Below, piece after piece: positions 55,756 through 64,000 of a DNA stretch of 64,000 nucleotides. Below the pieces are notes generated by a model. It saw nothing but the letters and a program-made list of their open reading frames with translations. It did no database searches and was not told the origin of the DNA. The stretch's first letter is position 1. Every line of letters begins with the position of its first letter. The stretch spans positions 719,847 to 783,846 of the forward strand of contig NZ_JAPIVO010000003.1 in NCBI RefSeq assembly GCF_026239655.1, written 5' to 3'. The translations under genes were made by a program, and so were the position numbers. Origin of the DNA: Pedobacter sp. MR2016-24. Lineage in GTDB: Bacteria > Bacteroidota > Bacteroidia > Sphingobacteriales > Sphingobacteriaceae.

Positions 55756-56631
55756 ATGAGGAAAAAAGAAAAAATACCTGTTCATCATATGGATGATTGG
55801 TTTTCCGGCACCTACATTAAGCCTTTTGGTACTGAGACGCCGGCTGGTCATACCTATGAGATTTCCAAGCCTCATCGACATGATTTTTACTATTGCGTAT
55901 TGTCTGAGGAAGGTGAAATGGAACTGGAGGTCGACTTTGAAAACGTTGTACTAACTGACCAAACGCTATTTCTATCCTATCCGGGACAAATCCATCAGAT
56001 CAATTCTGCCCGGATGGAAAAAGGCTGGTTTTTGGCCTTCGATCCATCTATACTTGATGAGCAATTAAAAGACATCCTTGATCAATGTCTCTCTCAAGTG
56101 ATTCTCGTACCGCTATCCCCTGAACAAACGACAGTTTTTTCCTCATTTATAAATCATTTATATACAGTTTATACTAATCAGGAACAGATATTCCGACAGA
56201 CTATCACTAAATCGATGGTAACTGCATTAGTCTACCAACTTGCATCAGCATACCTGTCAGCGGAGCAATTCAACCTTAAGAAGTACTCCGCACGCAGTAT
56301 TGATATTACGAAGACCTTCAAGCAAATTCTTCGTCGTAATTTCAAATCAATGAAAAAGCCATCAGCCTTTGCTGAAAAAATGAATATCTCGGTTAGCCAC
56401 CTAAATGATACAGTCAGGTCTGTGACCGGCTTTCCCGTGACCTACTACATTCAACAGGAACTAATGAGGGAAGCTCAACGATTATTGCGGTATTCAGATC
56501 TTGCCGTAAAAGAAATAGCAGATATTCTGGGGTTTGAAGACGCCCAATACTTCAATCGCTTATTCAGCAAAATCATGGGCATTTCCCCGGGGAAATTTAG
56601 AAAAGATAGCGAGACATCTTATCATTTATAA
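55756..56631 (+). CDS. AraC-family transcriptional regulator, 291 aa
   Basis: ATG 55756 (MRKKEKIPVHHMDDWFSGTYIKPFG) chosen over a TTG 57 bases upstream, whose extra residues look hydrophobic and non-conserved. N-terminal cupin domain with HRHDFYYCVLSEEGEMELEV, C-terminal double HTH (FAEKMNISVSHLNDTVRSVTG and AQRLLRYSDLAVKEIADILGFEDAQYFNRLFSKIMGISPGKFRK). It follows the PobA-like gene by 72 bases and probably regulates it, as PobR does in proteobacteria (established for pobA, inference here). Confidence 0.9.
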   Translation: MRKKEKIPVHHMDDWFSGTYIKPFGTETPAGHTYEISKPHRHDFYYCVLSEEGEMELEVDFENVVLTDQTLFLSYPGQIHQINSARMEKGWFLAFDPSILDEQLKDILDQCLSQVILVPLSPEQTTVFSSFINHLYTVYTNQEQIFRQTITKSMVTALVYQLASAYLSAEQFNLKKYSARSIDITKTFKQILRRNFKSMKKPSAFAEKMNISVSHLNDTVRSVTGFPVTYYIQQELMREAQRLLRYSDLAVKEIADILGFEDAQYFNRLFSKIMGISPGKFRKDSETSYHL

Positions 56632-56812
56632 CCTAAAGCAATTCGTATCTACAAAGCAATTTCCTTTATTTATCTCCAAGTCCCGATGCCGGAATAATTC
56701 AGTAATTATGCTAGCAATAACGGTAAACAGTCCACAGGATTACAAAGTAGCCGGGGCCCTGATTAACCCCGGTTAAAAATCATATTTTCACGAATTCTCC
56801 TTGCCTAAGCTA

Positions 56813-57805
<993 letters not shown>

Positions 57806-57947
57806 TCATTTGGATAAAGAACATTGGTAATACGCCTTAAAACCTTACGCTTATAGTGCGTCAAAAACGGCCTTGAACCAGTTCACAGTTTTTCTCGCTC
57901 ATGGCGAGACACTACCGTGGTAATACCGATAAGGTTTCGTTAAATAC

Positions 57948-57985
57948 AAATATCATATGAATGCAGAAGAATTCATATGATATTT
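57948..57985. repeat. Perfect 15-bp inverted repeat
   Basis: AAATATCATATGAAT (57948-57962) and its exact reverse complement (57971-57985) around an 8-base loop, with T-rich sequence after it on the plus strand. It could be a bidirectional terminator or a protein-binding palindrome. It lies between the AKR pseudogene and the NmrA remnant. Confidence 0.6.
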
Positions 57986-58172
57986 CTGTTATCCTTTTAA
58001 TCAGGCAGACTGTTCGCTTTTGAGCGAAGGAGTAATTGCTACAATTAAATCTTTTTACATTATCCTCTTTTTGGCTAAGTCATTCAGAGAATCGGTTAAT
58101 AAACCCGGTTCACTATCACTCATTTTTGTACCTGTCAATCGGATTTACCATCAACTTTAGCATAATGAAAAG

Positions 58173-58318
58173 ATGGTAAAAAGTATTGCGGAAATGGGTA
58201 CGGCCGTGCGTTCCGGTAAGTTGTATAAAGATTAGCAACACAGGCCGGTATTAGGTCCAACAGACTAAAAGATTACGCTAAAGCGTTTGCACTGGAATTT
58301 TTAAAAAAAATAAGATGA
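58173..58318 (+). pseudogene. NmrA-type C-terminal remnant with stop and frameshift
   Basis: Bases 58173-58235 read MVKSIAEMGTAVRSGKLYKD then TAG; continuing the same frame gives QHRPVLGPTD and a stop, and in the next frame LKDYAKAFALEFLKK with stop TGA at 58316-58318. This strings together the NmrA/NAD(P)-binding C-terminal pattern (EMG...SG.LY.DY..HRP...LG...L.DFAK.FA). The damaged gene lost its N-terminus. Its ancestral stop TGA overlaps the ATG of the EthD gene as ATGA, a sign of former translational coupling. Confidence 0.65.
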
Positions 58319-58638
58319 AAAAAGGTATGATTAAAGTTAGTGTGTTGTATCCTAATGGAAACGACAAGATATTCAACATGGATTATTATTGTAACACCCA
58401 TGCTCCTTTAGTCGCAGGGCTATTGGGCGATGCACTAAATGGGTTCACCGTTGAAAAAGGTCTGGGTGGGGCTGCTCCCGGTTCTCCTGCAATTTATATG
58501 GCCATGGGACATATGTATTTTAATTCTGTTGAGGAGTTTGGTAAAGCATTTGGCCCTAATGCGGAAAAAATAAAAGGCGATATGGTAAATTTTACCAATA
58601 GCCCTCCCGTTATCCAGGTGAGTGAAGTGATGATTTAA
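58315..58638 (+). CDS. EthD-family protein, 107 aa
   Basis: A complete, single-domain EthD protein: MIKVSVLYPNGNDKIFNMDYYCNTHAPLV, LGGAAPGSPAIYMAMGHMYFNSVEEFGKAFG and VNFTNSPPVIQVSEVMI. EthD proteins are ferredoxin-like dimers, first described next to ether-degrading P450 genes; others act on quinones or polyketides. The ATG at 58315 overlaps the decayed NmrA stop (ATGA), and a DoxX remnant follows in frame with no gap. Its neighbours on both sides have decayed although it stays open. Confidence 0.85.
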   Translation: MKKGMIKVSVLYPNGNDKIFNMDYYCNTHAPLVAGLLGDALNGFTVEKGLGGAAPGSPAIYMAMGHMYFNSVEEFGKAFGPNAEKIKGDMVNFTNSPPVIQVSEVMI

Positions 58639-58815
58639 ATAAAGGCCGGCTTACGACTATCATGCCTGTTCTTACACCAAATAGCAGCGACTGGTCTTAC
58701 GTTGATCATGCTTGTTGCATTTATGATTCTTCTCAAAAGGAAAGCGTATAAGATATTACCTCTTTTGGTAATTGTATTTGCGCTATCTTTAATAGTAGCT
58801 TATTTCAGCTTTTGA
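58639..58815 (+). pseudogene. DoxX-type membrane protein remnant
   Basis: Directly after the EthD stop, in the same frame and without its own start, the reading gives a hydrophobic stretch with LHQIAATGLTLIMLVAFMILLKRK then AYKILPLLVIVFALSLIVAYFSF and TGA 58813-58815. The order (helix, ...RRK.YK.P..., helix, VAYGRF-like end) matches the C-terminal third of DoxX-like proteins. The first two or three helices are missing, so this is a 3' remnant. The natural order NmrA-EthD-DoxX is probable for the intact ancestor (inference). Confidence 0.6.
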
Positions 58816-58861
58816 AGCAGCTCAATTAGAAAAATCAGCCAGTTAAATAATTTATATCGTA

Positions 58862-59785
58862 ATGACAAATACGCTGCCCATCAGAATAAAAACTATCAGC
58901 CAATGTCACCAGGCTATGGGTCTCCCAAAACCTGAACATCCGTTAATAAGTGTAATAAATTTTGATTCTTTTATACAAAAGCCCTTTAATGAACCGGTAA
59001 GTTTTATATACGATTTCTATGCCATTTATCTGAAACGGATCACCAACGCAAAATTCAAATATGGACATCAGGCTAGTGATTTTGATGAAGGTGTATTATT
59101 TTTTATGGCTCCAAATCAACTTTTTAGTATTAAGTCCGACAAAGATGAAACACTTAAACCTTCCGGGTGGATCATACTCATTCACCCGGATTTTATATGG
59201 AATACAACTTTGGCCAAAATCATAAAGCAGTATGAATTCTTCGATTATTCAGTTAATGAGGCACTGTATCTTTCCCTGAAGGAGGAGAAAAAGATCGTAA
59301 GCATTATTAAAAGCATCCAGCAGGAATATCAGTTTAACATTGATAAATTCAGCCAGCAAATTATCATTTCACAAATTGAAACATTGCTCAATTTTTCGGA
59401 AAGGTTTTACCATCGACAGTTTATTACCCGTAAAAAAACAAATCATCAAATCCTTGGTCGTTTAGAAGAAGCGCTTGCAAAATACTTCAATAATGATGAT
59501 CTTATTGCAAAGGGATTGCCAACTGTTCAATTCATTGCAGATACGTTAAATATCTCACCCAATTATCTAAGTGATGTATTAAAAGTATTGACGGGTCAAA
59601 GCACACAACAACACATTCACGGTAAACTGATAGAAAAAGCCAAAGAAAAATTATCAGGTACCGATTTATCAATAAGCGAAATCGCTTATGAACTTGGCTT
59701 CGGGCATCCCCAATCATTTACCAAATTATTCAAGGCAAAAACCAATCTTTCCCCTTTACAGTTCCGAAACTCATTTAATTACTGA
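58862..59785 (+). CDS. AraC-family transcriptional regulator, 307 aa
   Basis: ATG 58862 (MTNTLPIRIKTISQCHQAMG). Cupin-like N-terminal sensor (FIYDFYAIYLKRITNAKFKYGHQ) and C-terminal HTH pair (PTVQFIADTLNISPNYLSDVLKVLTGQS and AKEKLSGTDLSISEIAYELGFGHPQSFTKLFKAKTNLSPLQFR). It follows the decayed NmrA-EthD-DoxX strip on the same strand and is probably its former regulator, still intact. Confidence 0.9.
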   Translation: MTNTLPIRIKTISQCHQAMGLPKPEHPLISVINFDSFIQKPFNEPVSFIYDFYAIYLKRITNAKFKYGHQASDFDEGVLFFMAPNQLFSIKSDKDETLKPSGWIILIHPDFIWNTTLAKIIKQYEFFDYSVNEALYLSLKEEKKIVSIIKSIQQEYQFNIDKFSQQIIISQIETLLNFSERFYHRQFITRKKTNHQILGRLEEALAKYFNNDDLIAKGLPTVQFIADTLNISPNYLSDVLKVLTGQSTQQHIHGKLIEKAKEKLSGTDLSISEIAYELGFGHPQSFTKLFKAKTNLSPLQFRNSFNY

Positions 59786-59901
59786 AATATTCAATAATTT
59801 GCCATTTTAATGAACTGCTGCCTGAGAGTCAACATTTCTTGTAATTATTACTGCAGAAACAGGATCATTTAGTGTTCTTAGAGCACTTACCATGCTGACC
59901 T

Positions 59902-59940
59902 AAAAAAAGCCGCCTCAATAGGCTTGAGACGGCCAGATCT
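59902..59940 (-). terminator. Hairpin terminator of the DUF6055 gene
   Basis: Stem GGCCGTCTCA... on the minus strand pairs GCCGCCTCA (59910-59918) with TGAGACGGC (59926-59934), one mismatch, followed by seven T on the minus strand. Confidence 0.8.
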
Positions 59941-59970
59941 TTTTACATAATCGTATTATTCAGCGATGTG

Positions 59971-61362
59971 TTACAATACGGAGCTATTAGTGAATTTTAC
60001 CTTGAAAGGCCATTGGTCATCATTTGCTTCATTTTCATCCCATGGATGTGGTGCATAGGTAGTCGGAGCTCCAGTTACTACATACCATAATTTCACAGTA
60101 CCAGCCGGCACCGTAAAGCTACTCGTTGCATTGTTGGTCCACATGCCGCTATACCTGCGTTCTCCTGTATTTAGAATAGAAACATATCCATGACGCCAGC
60201 CTGCTCTTGCTGGATTTGCTACCTGATTATATCCAGGCGCATTAACCATACCAGTGAAAACGGTAGACACAACCGTACCTGCTGCAGGAACAGTTAAAGG
60301 GATAACATTGTAACCAGTAGTACCCGGGGCACGATTATATGCTACCTGGTAGCTTCCGTCAGTCAGCCTTGTATAATTCCAGGTTTGAGCGCCATGGTAA
60401 TTTGTTCCATAAGATCGGAGTGAAGGAATATCCCAGGTGACAAACCTGACAGCCTGATCGTAAATTTCTCCATTAAAAGTAGCCATATCAATACTATTGA
60501 GCCTCATATATGCTTGAATAGGGTCTTCCGGTTGGCGAGACTCGCGCCATAATCTTCCGATAAAATCGCGCCCTCTTTTAAATTCCCAATAGTAGTGTAT
60601 AAAGTAACTTGCATACCGATACCATTCATGGTGGAGATGGCGGTGGTAATTATCTTTGTAGACAGTGAAATCATACGCGGTAAATACCGTTGACGGATAG
60701 CTCTGGAATGCCTGAAAATTAGCCGTTTGCTCCCAAAAGCCGTTACCGCCATTGCCACCAAACCCATAGCGGAACCCGCCTACACCCTGGTCAGCAAAAA
60801 CCTGGTATTGAAAACAATGTCCAATCTCATGACCGATTACGTGACCAACCGGCTGCATTGTACCTGGACTAACCCACAGGGCACCAATTACGTTATCATA
60901 GCCTGAACCAGTAGCCAGCCATTCTGTTTGATAATTGATAAAGATCATCATCTTATATCTATTCAGCTTAGATGTAGCTAGATTAGCAAAACCTAATTCA
61001 GTTACATTTAATTGAAAAAAGCCTTCCGCTTTGTTCAGCAGGTCATTAATGTTCACCCGATATGCTGTTGGCACGGCAGTTGAACTTGGGTCGTTACTGC
61101 CATAGCCTTTGGCCCAGAAAACAATAAAATGATCGGAAGAGCGGGATCTTGACCAACTCCATGTGCTAGCCGAATTATTGAAATCATTCGAGCGTAGTTC
61201 CAGCGGAATATAGACTTCGGGAGCAGCAGCTGCAACCGCTGCTGTTGCAGCCTGCTTTTGCAGGTTAGCTTTTGCTTGAGGGGTCTGAATTAAGTTGAAT
61301 TCATCTTTACAGCCTGATAACATGACAATCGTCATTACTGTTAATAAAAGTAGCTTTCTCAT
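59971..61362 (-). CDS. DUF6055-type zincin lipoprotein, 463 aa
   Basis: Lipoprotein (TVMTIVMLSGC, Cys18). It carries the DUF6055-like stretch FIVFWAKGYGS and MMIFINYQTEWLATGSGYDNVIGALWVSPG, then HEIGH at 178-182, the zinc HExxH motif, and WEQTANFQAF with Glu211 as likely third ligand. A beta-sandwich C-terminal part (VPAAGTVVSTVFTGMV, VPAGTVKLWYVVTGAPTTY) follows. Exposed metalloprotease-like enzyme acting on a protein or glycoprotein is the inference; it is not homologous over its length to the HEIGH lipoprotein at 27787. Terminator at 59902-59940. No partner gene. Confidence 0.75.
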   Translation of the reverse strand: MRKLLLLTVMTIVMLSGCKDEFNLIQTPQAKANLQKQAATAAVAAAAPEVYIPLELRSNDFNNSASTWSWSRSRSSDHFIVFWAKGYGSNDPSSTAVPTAYRVNINDLLNKAEGFFQLNVTELGFANLATSKLNRYKMMIFINYQTEWLATGSGYDNVIGALWVSPGTMQPVGHVIGHEIGHCFQYQVFADQGVGGFRYGFGGNGGNGFWEQTANFQAFQSYPSTVFTAYDFTVYKDNYHRHLHHEWYRYASYFIHYYWEFKRGRDFIGRLWRESRQPEDPIQAYMRLNSIDMATFNGEIYDQAVRFVTWDIPSLRSYGTNYHGAQTWNYTRLTDGSYQVAYNRAPGTTGYNVIPLTVPAAGTVVSTVFTGMVNAPGYNQVANPARAGWRHGYVSILNTGERRYSGMWTNNATSSFTVPAGTVKLWYVVTGAPTTYAPHPWDENEANDDQWPFKVKFTNSSVL

Positions 61363-62117
61363 TATTCTGGTTTTTAGTTGATTAGGTTTATGGATTAAAT
61401 TTCATAACAAAGAGTGCTAATCTTTAAGATGCTGACTCCCTCAGGAGCGCAACAGGCTGTTCGCGAAAAATATTTTTATGATGGGTAAATACTTAAAATA
61501 TTAAATTTTAAAATCCATATCCAAAATAAAAGCGGTGAACATGGATTCACTTCATTCCGGTTCATTATATCGCTGGATATAAAATAAGTTAATGGTTTAA
61601 ATTTACCCCACAAAACACAAGTATTATAGCCTTATATTAGCAACAAGTTGCACATAATTGATATACTTATTAATCCTGTCAGCTTTTTTAACGTTAATGG
61701 AGAAAAAAAATCAGCTCCGGGGAGGAGTACTGAAATCATAAAAAATAGAAATGGCACAATTTCCCTATCCAATCAATTGCTTGCTGAATGGTTCAGGTTT
61801 AAAAGTGAAAATTGAGGCAGAAGTGCCTGATGAGGGTTCAGCATAAAATATTTACGCACTGTATGTTACAAGGTAACTCTATCCTAAAGCAATACTTACC
61901 GAATTGTGTGCCTCTCCCCTTTTGAAGCGCCACACAGATCCTGAATACGTATGGAATTTCTTTAAGAATACCCATTTTCCAAATACCGCTTCAGGATGGA
62001 TCACTCCTTTATAAAACACATACAAATAGGTAACATTTTTATTAATTTTAACGATATGTATTGGATGCTCTAAATATTTCGTAATTTACTTCCAGTATGA
62101 ACCGTAAACCAAATTAA
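61363..62117. other. Long intergenic region with only coding-like scraps
   Basis: 755 bases divergent between the zincin and MocA genes. No confident gene. Two scraps have protein-like reading: 61751-61846 (31 codons from MAQFPYPINCLL) and 61877-62014 (45 codons including HTDPEYVWNFFKNTHFPNTASG, no start codon). Either could be remains of a lost gene. Confidence 0.35.
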
Positions 62118-63449
62118 ATGTTAAACCGTAGAAATTTCCTCAACTATGCTGCAACCGCAGTCGGAACCACTGCCGTGCTTTCTGCCCTAGACAATCCTGC
62201 CTATGCCCTTTTTAATAAAACTTTTGGCGCAAATGACCAAATCAATATTGGTGTAATAGGAATTAAAGGCATGGGATGGTCTGACCTCAAAGCGGCCCTC
62301 AAAGTACCCGGAGTAAACCTGATCGCGCTATGTGACAGTGATGCGAATGTGCTTGATGAAAGGATGGCCGAATTAAAGTCGATGAATGTTGACGCCGCAA
62401 AAGTAGAAAGATATAAGGATTATCGTGCGCTGCTCGATAATAAAGATGTCGATGCAGTGATTATCGGGACACCCGATCACTGGCATGCCCTGATGATGAT
62501 TCATGCAGTACAGGCAGGTAAAGATGTATATGTTGAAAAGCCGGTCGGCAACTCCATTATCGAATGCAGTACCATGGTCAAAGCACAGGAAAAATATAAT
62601 AAAGTTGTACAGGCAGGTCAATGGCAGCGCAGTCAGCAACACTTTAAAGATGCTGTTGATTTCGTAAAGAGCGGCCAGCTGGGAAATATCAGAACTGTAA
62701 AAGTATGGTGTTACCAGGGCTGGATGAAACCTGCTCCTGTAGTACCAGATACCTTAGCCCCTGCAGGCGTTGATTATGCCATGTGGCTTGGGCCGGCCAA
62801 TAAAAGAGCATTCAATGCCAGCAGATATCACTTCAATTTCCGCTGGTTCTGGGATTATGCCGGTGGGTTAATGACAGACTGGGGAGTGCATTTATTGGAT
62901 TATGGCCTGCTGGGTATGAATTCACCTGTACCAAAAACCATATCTGCATTGGGTGGCCGCTTTGCCTATCCCGATCTGTATGAAGAAACTCCTGATACGC
63001 TGACTACCTTATACGAATTTGACAAGTTCAACATGGTATGGGATTCTGCCATGGGCATTGATAACGGCTCTTATAACCGCGACCATGGAATTGCCTATAT
63101 TGGTAACAATGGTACGCTGATCCTCAACAGAGGCGGCTGGGAAGTCATTGAAGAAAAGGTAAGCGGCAATAAAGTCAGCAAGCCCTTTGTTAAATCCTCA
63201 GATAATGGACTGAACAATCATATGGTCAATTTCTTTAGTGTAGTCAGATCCAGGAAAAAAGAAGAACTGAACTGCTCTATACAGGATGCAGCGCATGTAG
63301 CTACCGTTGCCCAAATGGGAAACCTTGCCTTCAGAAGCGGACAAAAATTATCATGGGACAATGCCAAACACCAGTTTACAGACCAGCAGATCAACGATAA
63401 ATACCTGCTGGCCCAGTATCACAATGGTTACAGCCTACCTAAAGTTTAA
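62118..63449 (+). CDS. Tat-exported Gfo/Idh/MocA oxidoreductase, 443 aa
   Basis: NAD(P)-dependent sugar or inositol oxidoreductase. Residues 1-33 carry a twin-arginine signal (Arg4-Arg5 in LNRRNFLNYAATAVGTTAVLSALDNPAYA), so it is exported folded. The N-terminal Rossmann domain has NIGVIGIKGMGWSDLKAAL, GTPDHWHALMMIHAVQAGKDVYVEKPVG (the EKP of the family is seen), and the C-terminal domain has RWFWDYAGGLMTDWGVHLLDYG with the conserved His/Asp. Such exported forms act on periplasmic sugar derivatives and are common in Bacteroidota. It stands alone; a hairpin (63475-63534) follows. Confidence 0.92.
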   Translation: MLNRRNFLNYAATAVGTTAVLSALDNPAYALFNKTFGANDQINIGVIGIKGMGWSDLKAALKVPGVNLIALCDSDANVLDERMAELKSMNVDAAKVERYKDYRALLDNKDVDAVIIGTPDHWHALMMIHAVQAGKDVYVEKPVGNSIIECSTMVKAQEKYNKVVQAGQWQRSQQHFKDAVDFVKSGQLGNIRTVKVWCYQGWMKPAPVVPDTLAPAGVDYAMWLGPANKRAFNASRYHFNFRWFWDYAGGLMTDWGVHLLDYGLLGMNSPVPKTISALGGRFAYPDLYEETPDTLTTLYEFDKFNMVWDSAMGIDNGSYNRDHGIAYIGNNGTLILNRGGWEVIEEKVSGNKVSKPFVKSSDNGLNNHMVNFFSVVRSRKKEELNCSIQDAAHVATVAQMGNLAFRSGQKLSWDNAKHQFTDQQINDKYLLAQYHNGYSLPKV

Positions 63450-63474
63450 CGCAATATTTATCGGCACATTTCGT

Positions 63475-63534
63475 TTCACCAGAAAAAACAAGAATCAGCT
63501 ACTGCGCATTGCATGGCTAATCCTGGTGAATTTT
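63475..63534 (+). terminator. Possible long-loop terminator after the MocA gene
   Basis: TTCACCAG (63475-63482) pairs with CTGGTGAA (63523-63530), followed by TTTT. The 40-base loop makes it weaker than the others. Confidence 0.35.
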
Positions 63535-63554
63535 AAACCCGAGAACAGGTGAAG

Positions 63555-63710
63555 ATGATTGCTTACCTGACCTCGCGGAAGCACGTGCCGATTGGAACGG
63601 GGCTGATGTATTTTGTAAAGACGGCCATGATGCCTTTTATTCCTGATCCAAGGTTTTCAACTATTGATGAAAAGCAGTTTACAGCGCAGAAGAATATACA
63701 GGAAGAATGA
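63555..63710 (+). CDS. Possible 51-aa small protein or C-terminal fragment
   Basis: ATG 63555 to TGA 63710: MIAYLTSRKHVPIGTGLMYF, then VKTAMMPFIPDPRFSTIDEKQF and TAQKNIQEE. It reads like real protein and has conserved-looking Pro/Asp turns (IPDPRFSTID), but has no recognisable family or upstream signal. The reading is open upstream only for 6 codons. It may be the tail of an oxidoreductase now lost, or a small protein. Confidence 0.35.
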   Translation: MIAYLTSRKHVPIGTGLMYFVKTAMMPFIPDPRFSTIDEKQFTAQKNIQEE

Positions 63711-63734
63711 GTATGACTAAAAGGCACCTTATCC

Positions 63735-64000
63735 TCAAAAGCAGGAGATATCAATTTGCCGATATATAAGATGAGGGAGAAAAACTAAAAAAGCTCCCTT
63801 TTTCAAGAGAGCTAAATTATCAAAATAAAAATCTGCAGGTATTTCAATCGAATTGCTGTCCCGTCCCATATTATACCAATCTTCAATATTTTCCCCCTCC
63901 AAATCTCCGGGCAGCACAGATGCAAAGCAAATAGCGGCGGGGCTCATTCTGTTCATGTTCAGCATGTATTTGTAATTATGATACTGAAGAAATATCCCCG
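63735..64000 (-). CDS. Possible C-terminus of a gene running in from the right edge
   Basis: The minus-strand frame is open from the window edge through LNMNRMSPAAICFASVLPGD and NSIEIPADFYFDNLALLKKG to TAA near 63735, while the other two frames stop within 45 bases of the edge. No family seen. The terminator inside the last third makes the true end uncertain: the gene may end earlier and in another frame. Confidence 0.25.
   Translation of the reverse strand, partial: GIFLQYHNYKYMLNMNRMSPAAICFASVLPGDLEGENIEDWYNMGRDSNSIEIPADFYFDNLALLKKGAFLVFLPHLIYRQIDISCF
63781..63813 (-). terminator. Terminator of a minus-strand gene beyond the right edge
   Basis: Stem AGCTCCCTT (63792-63800) with AAGAGAGCT (63805-63813), one mismatch, followed on the minus strand by a T-rich tail TTTTTTAGTTTT. 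It most likely ends a transcript that enters from beyond base 64000. Confidence 0.65.

Overview
The window reads as chromosome from a free-living Bacteroidota bacterium, most likely a Sphingobacteriaceae member such as Pedobacter (lineage is inference). The indicators are a SusC/SusD pair driven by an ECF sigma factor and FecR anti-sigma, many lipoproteins with Cys-Lys-Lys-Asp/Glu after the lipobox, few clear Shine-Dalgarno sites, a TATCTTTG -7 element upstream of metE, and secreted fucosidase-type glycosidases. I see no rRNA, tRNA, CRISPR array, IS element or prophage.

Layout. 0-5.4 kb: a truncated TlpA-type thioredoxin gene at the left edge, a small membrane protein, a broken glutaredoxin-like fragment, a hybrid histidine kinase with a LytTR response regulator, and two tiny orphan ORFs. 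5.5-13.6 kb: a secreted GH95-type glycosidase, katG, a DUF2490 protein, and a fatty acid desaturase with small ORFs on both sides. 13.7-20.4 kb: a compact seven-gene cluster of four glycosyltransferases, an acyl-CoA dehydrogenase homologue, a NodS-like methyltransferase and a PIG-L deacetylase; this is the best candidate for an undescribed pathway. 20.7-30.2 kb: a polysaccharide/glycoprotein utilisation locus (sigma, FecR, SusC with STN domain, SusD, an HEIGH lipoprotein, GH29 fucosidase). 30.2-35.6 kb: an MFS exporter divergent from its HxlR regulator, and a ResB-CcsA fusion for cytochrome c maturation. 35.9-39.4 kb: AraC regulator, MDR oxidoreductase, pirin, NmrA-like reductase. 39.7-45.4 kb: a minus-strand operon of a TonB receptor, two or three His-rich/DUF4625-type lipoproteins, an AztD-like propeller and a Cys/His membrane protein, probably for zinc or another metal. 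45.5-48.8 kb: an Lrp regulator divergent from metE, which has a cobalamin riboswitch leader. 48.8-59.8 kb: an accessory region in which AraC regulators alternate with oxidoreductases (AKR, SDR, PobA-like), with a strip of decayed genes at 56.8-58.8 kb (aldo/keto reductase with one stop codon, NmrA remnant, DoxX remnant) around an intact EthD gene. 60-63.7 kb: a DUF6055-type zincin lipoprotein and a Tat-exported Gfo/Idh/MocA oxidoreductase.

How it works together. The sigma/FecR/SusCD locus and the separate GH95 enzyme point to scavenging of fucosylated glycans. The 13.7-20.4 kb cluster contains deacetylation, methylation and glycosyl transfer steps resembling the NodB/NodS/NodC logic, but its product is unknown. 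katG, the drug exporter and the AraC/oxidoreductase pairs look like stress and detoxification functions. The metE leader implies that the cell also has a B12-dependent methionine synthase elsewhere.
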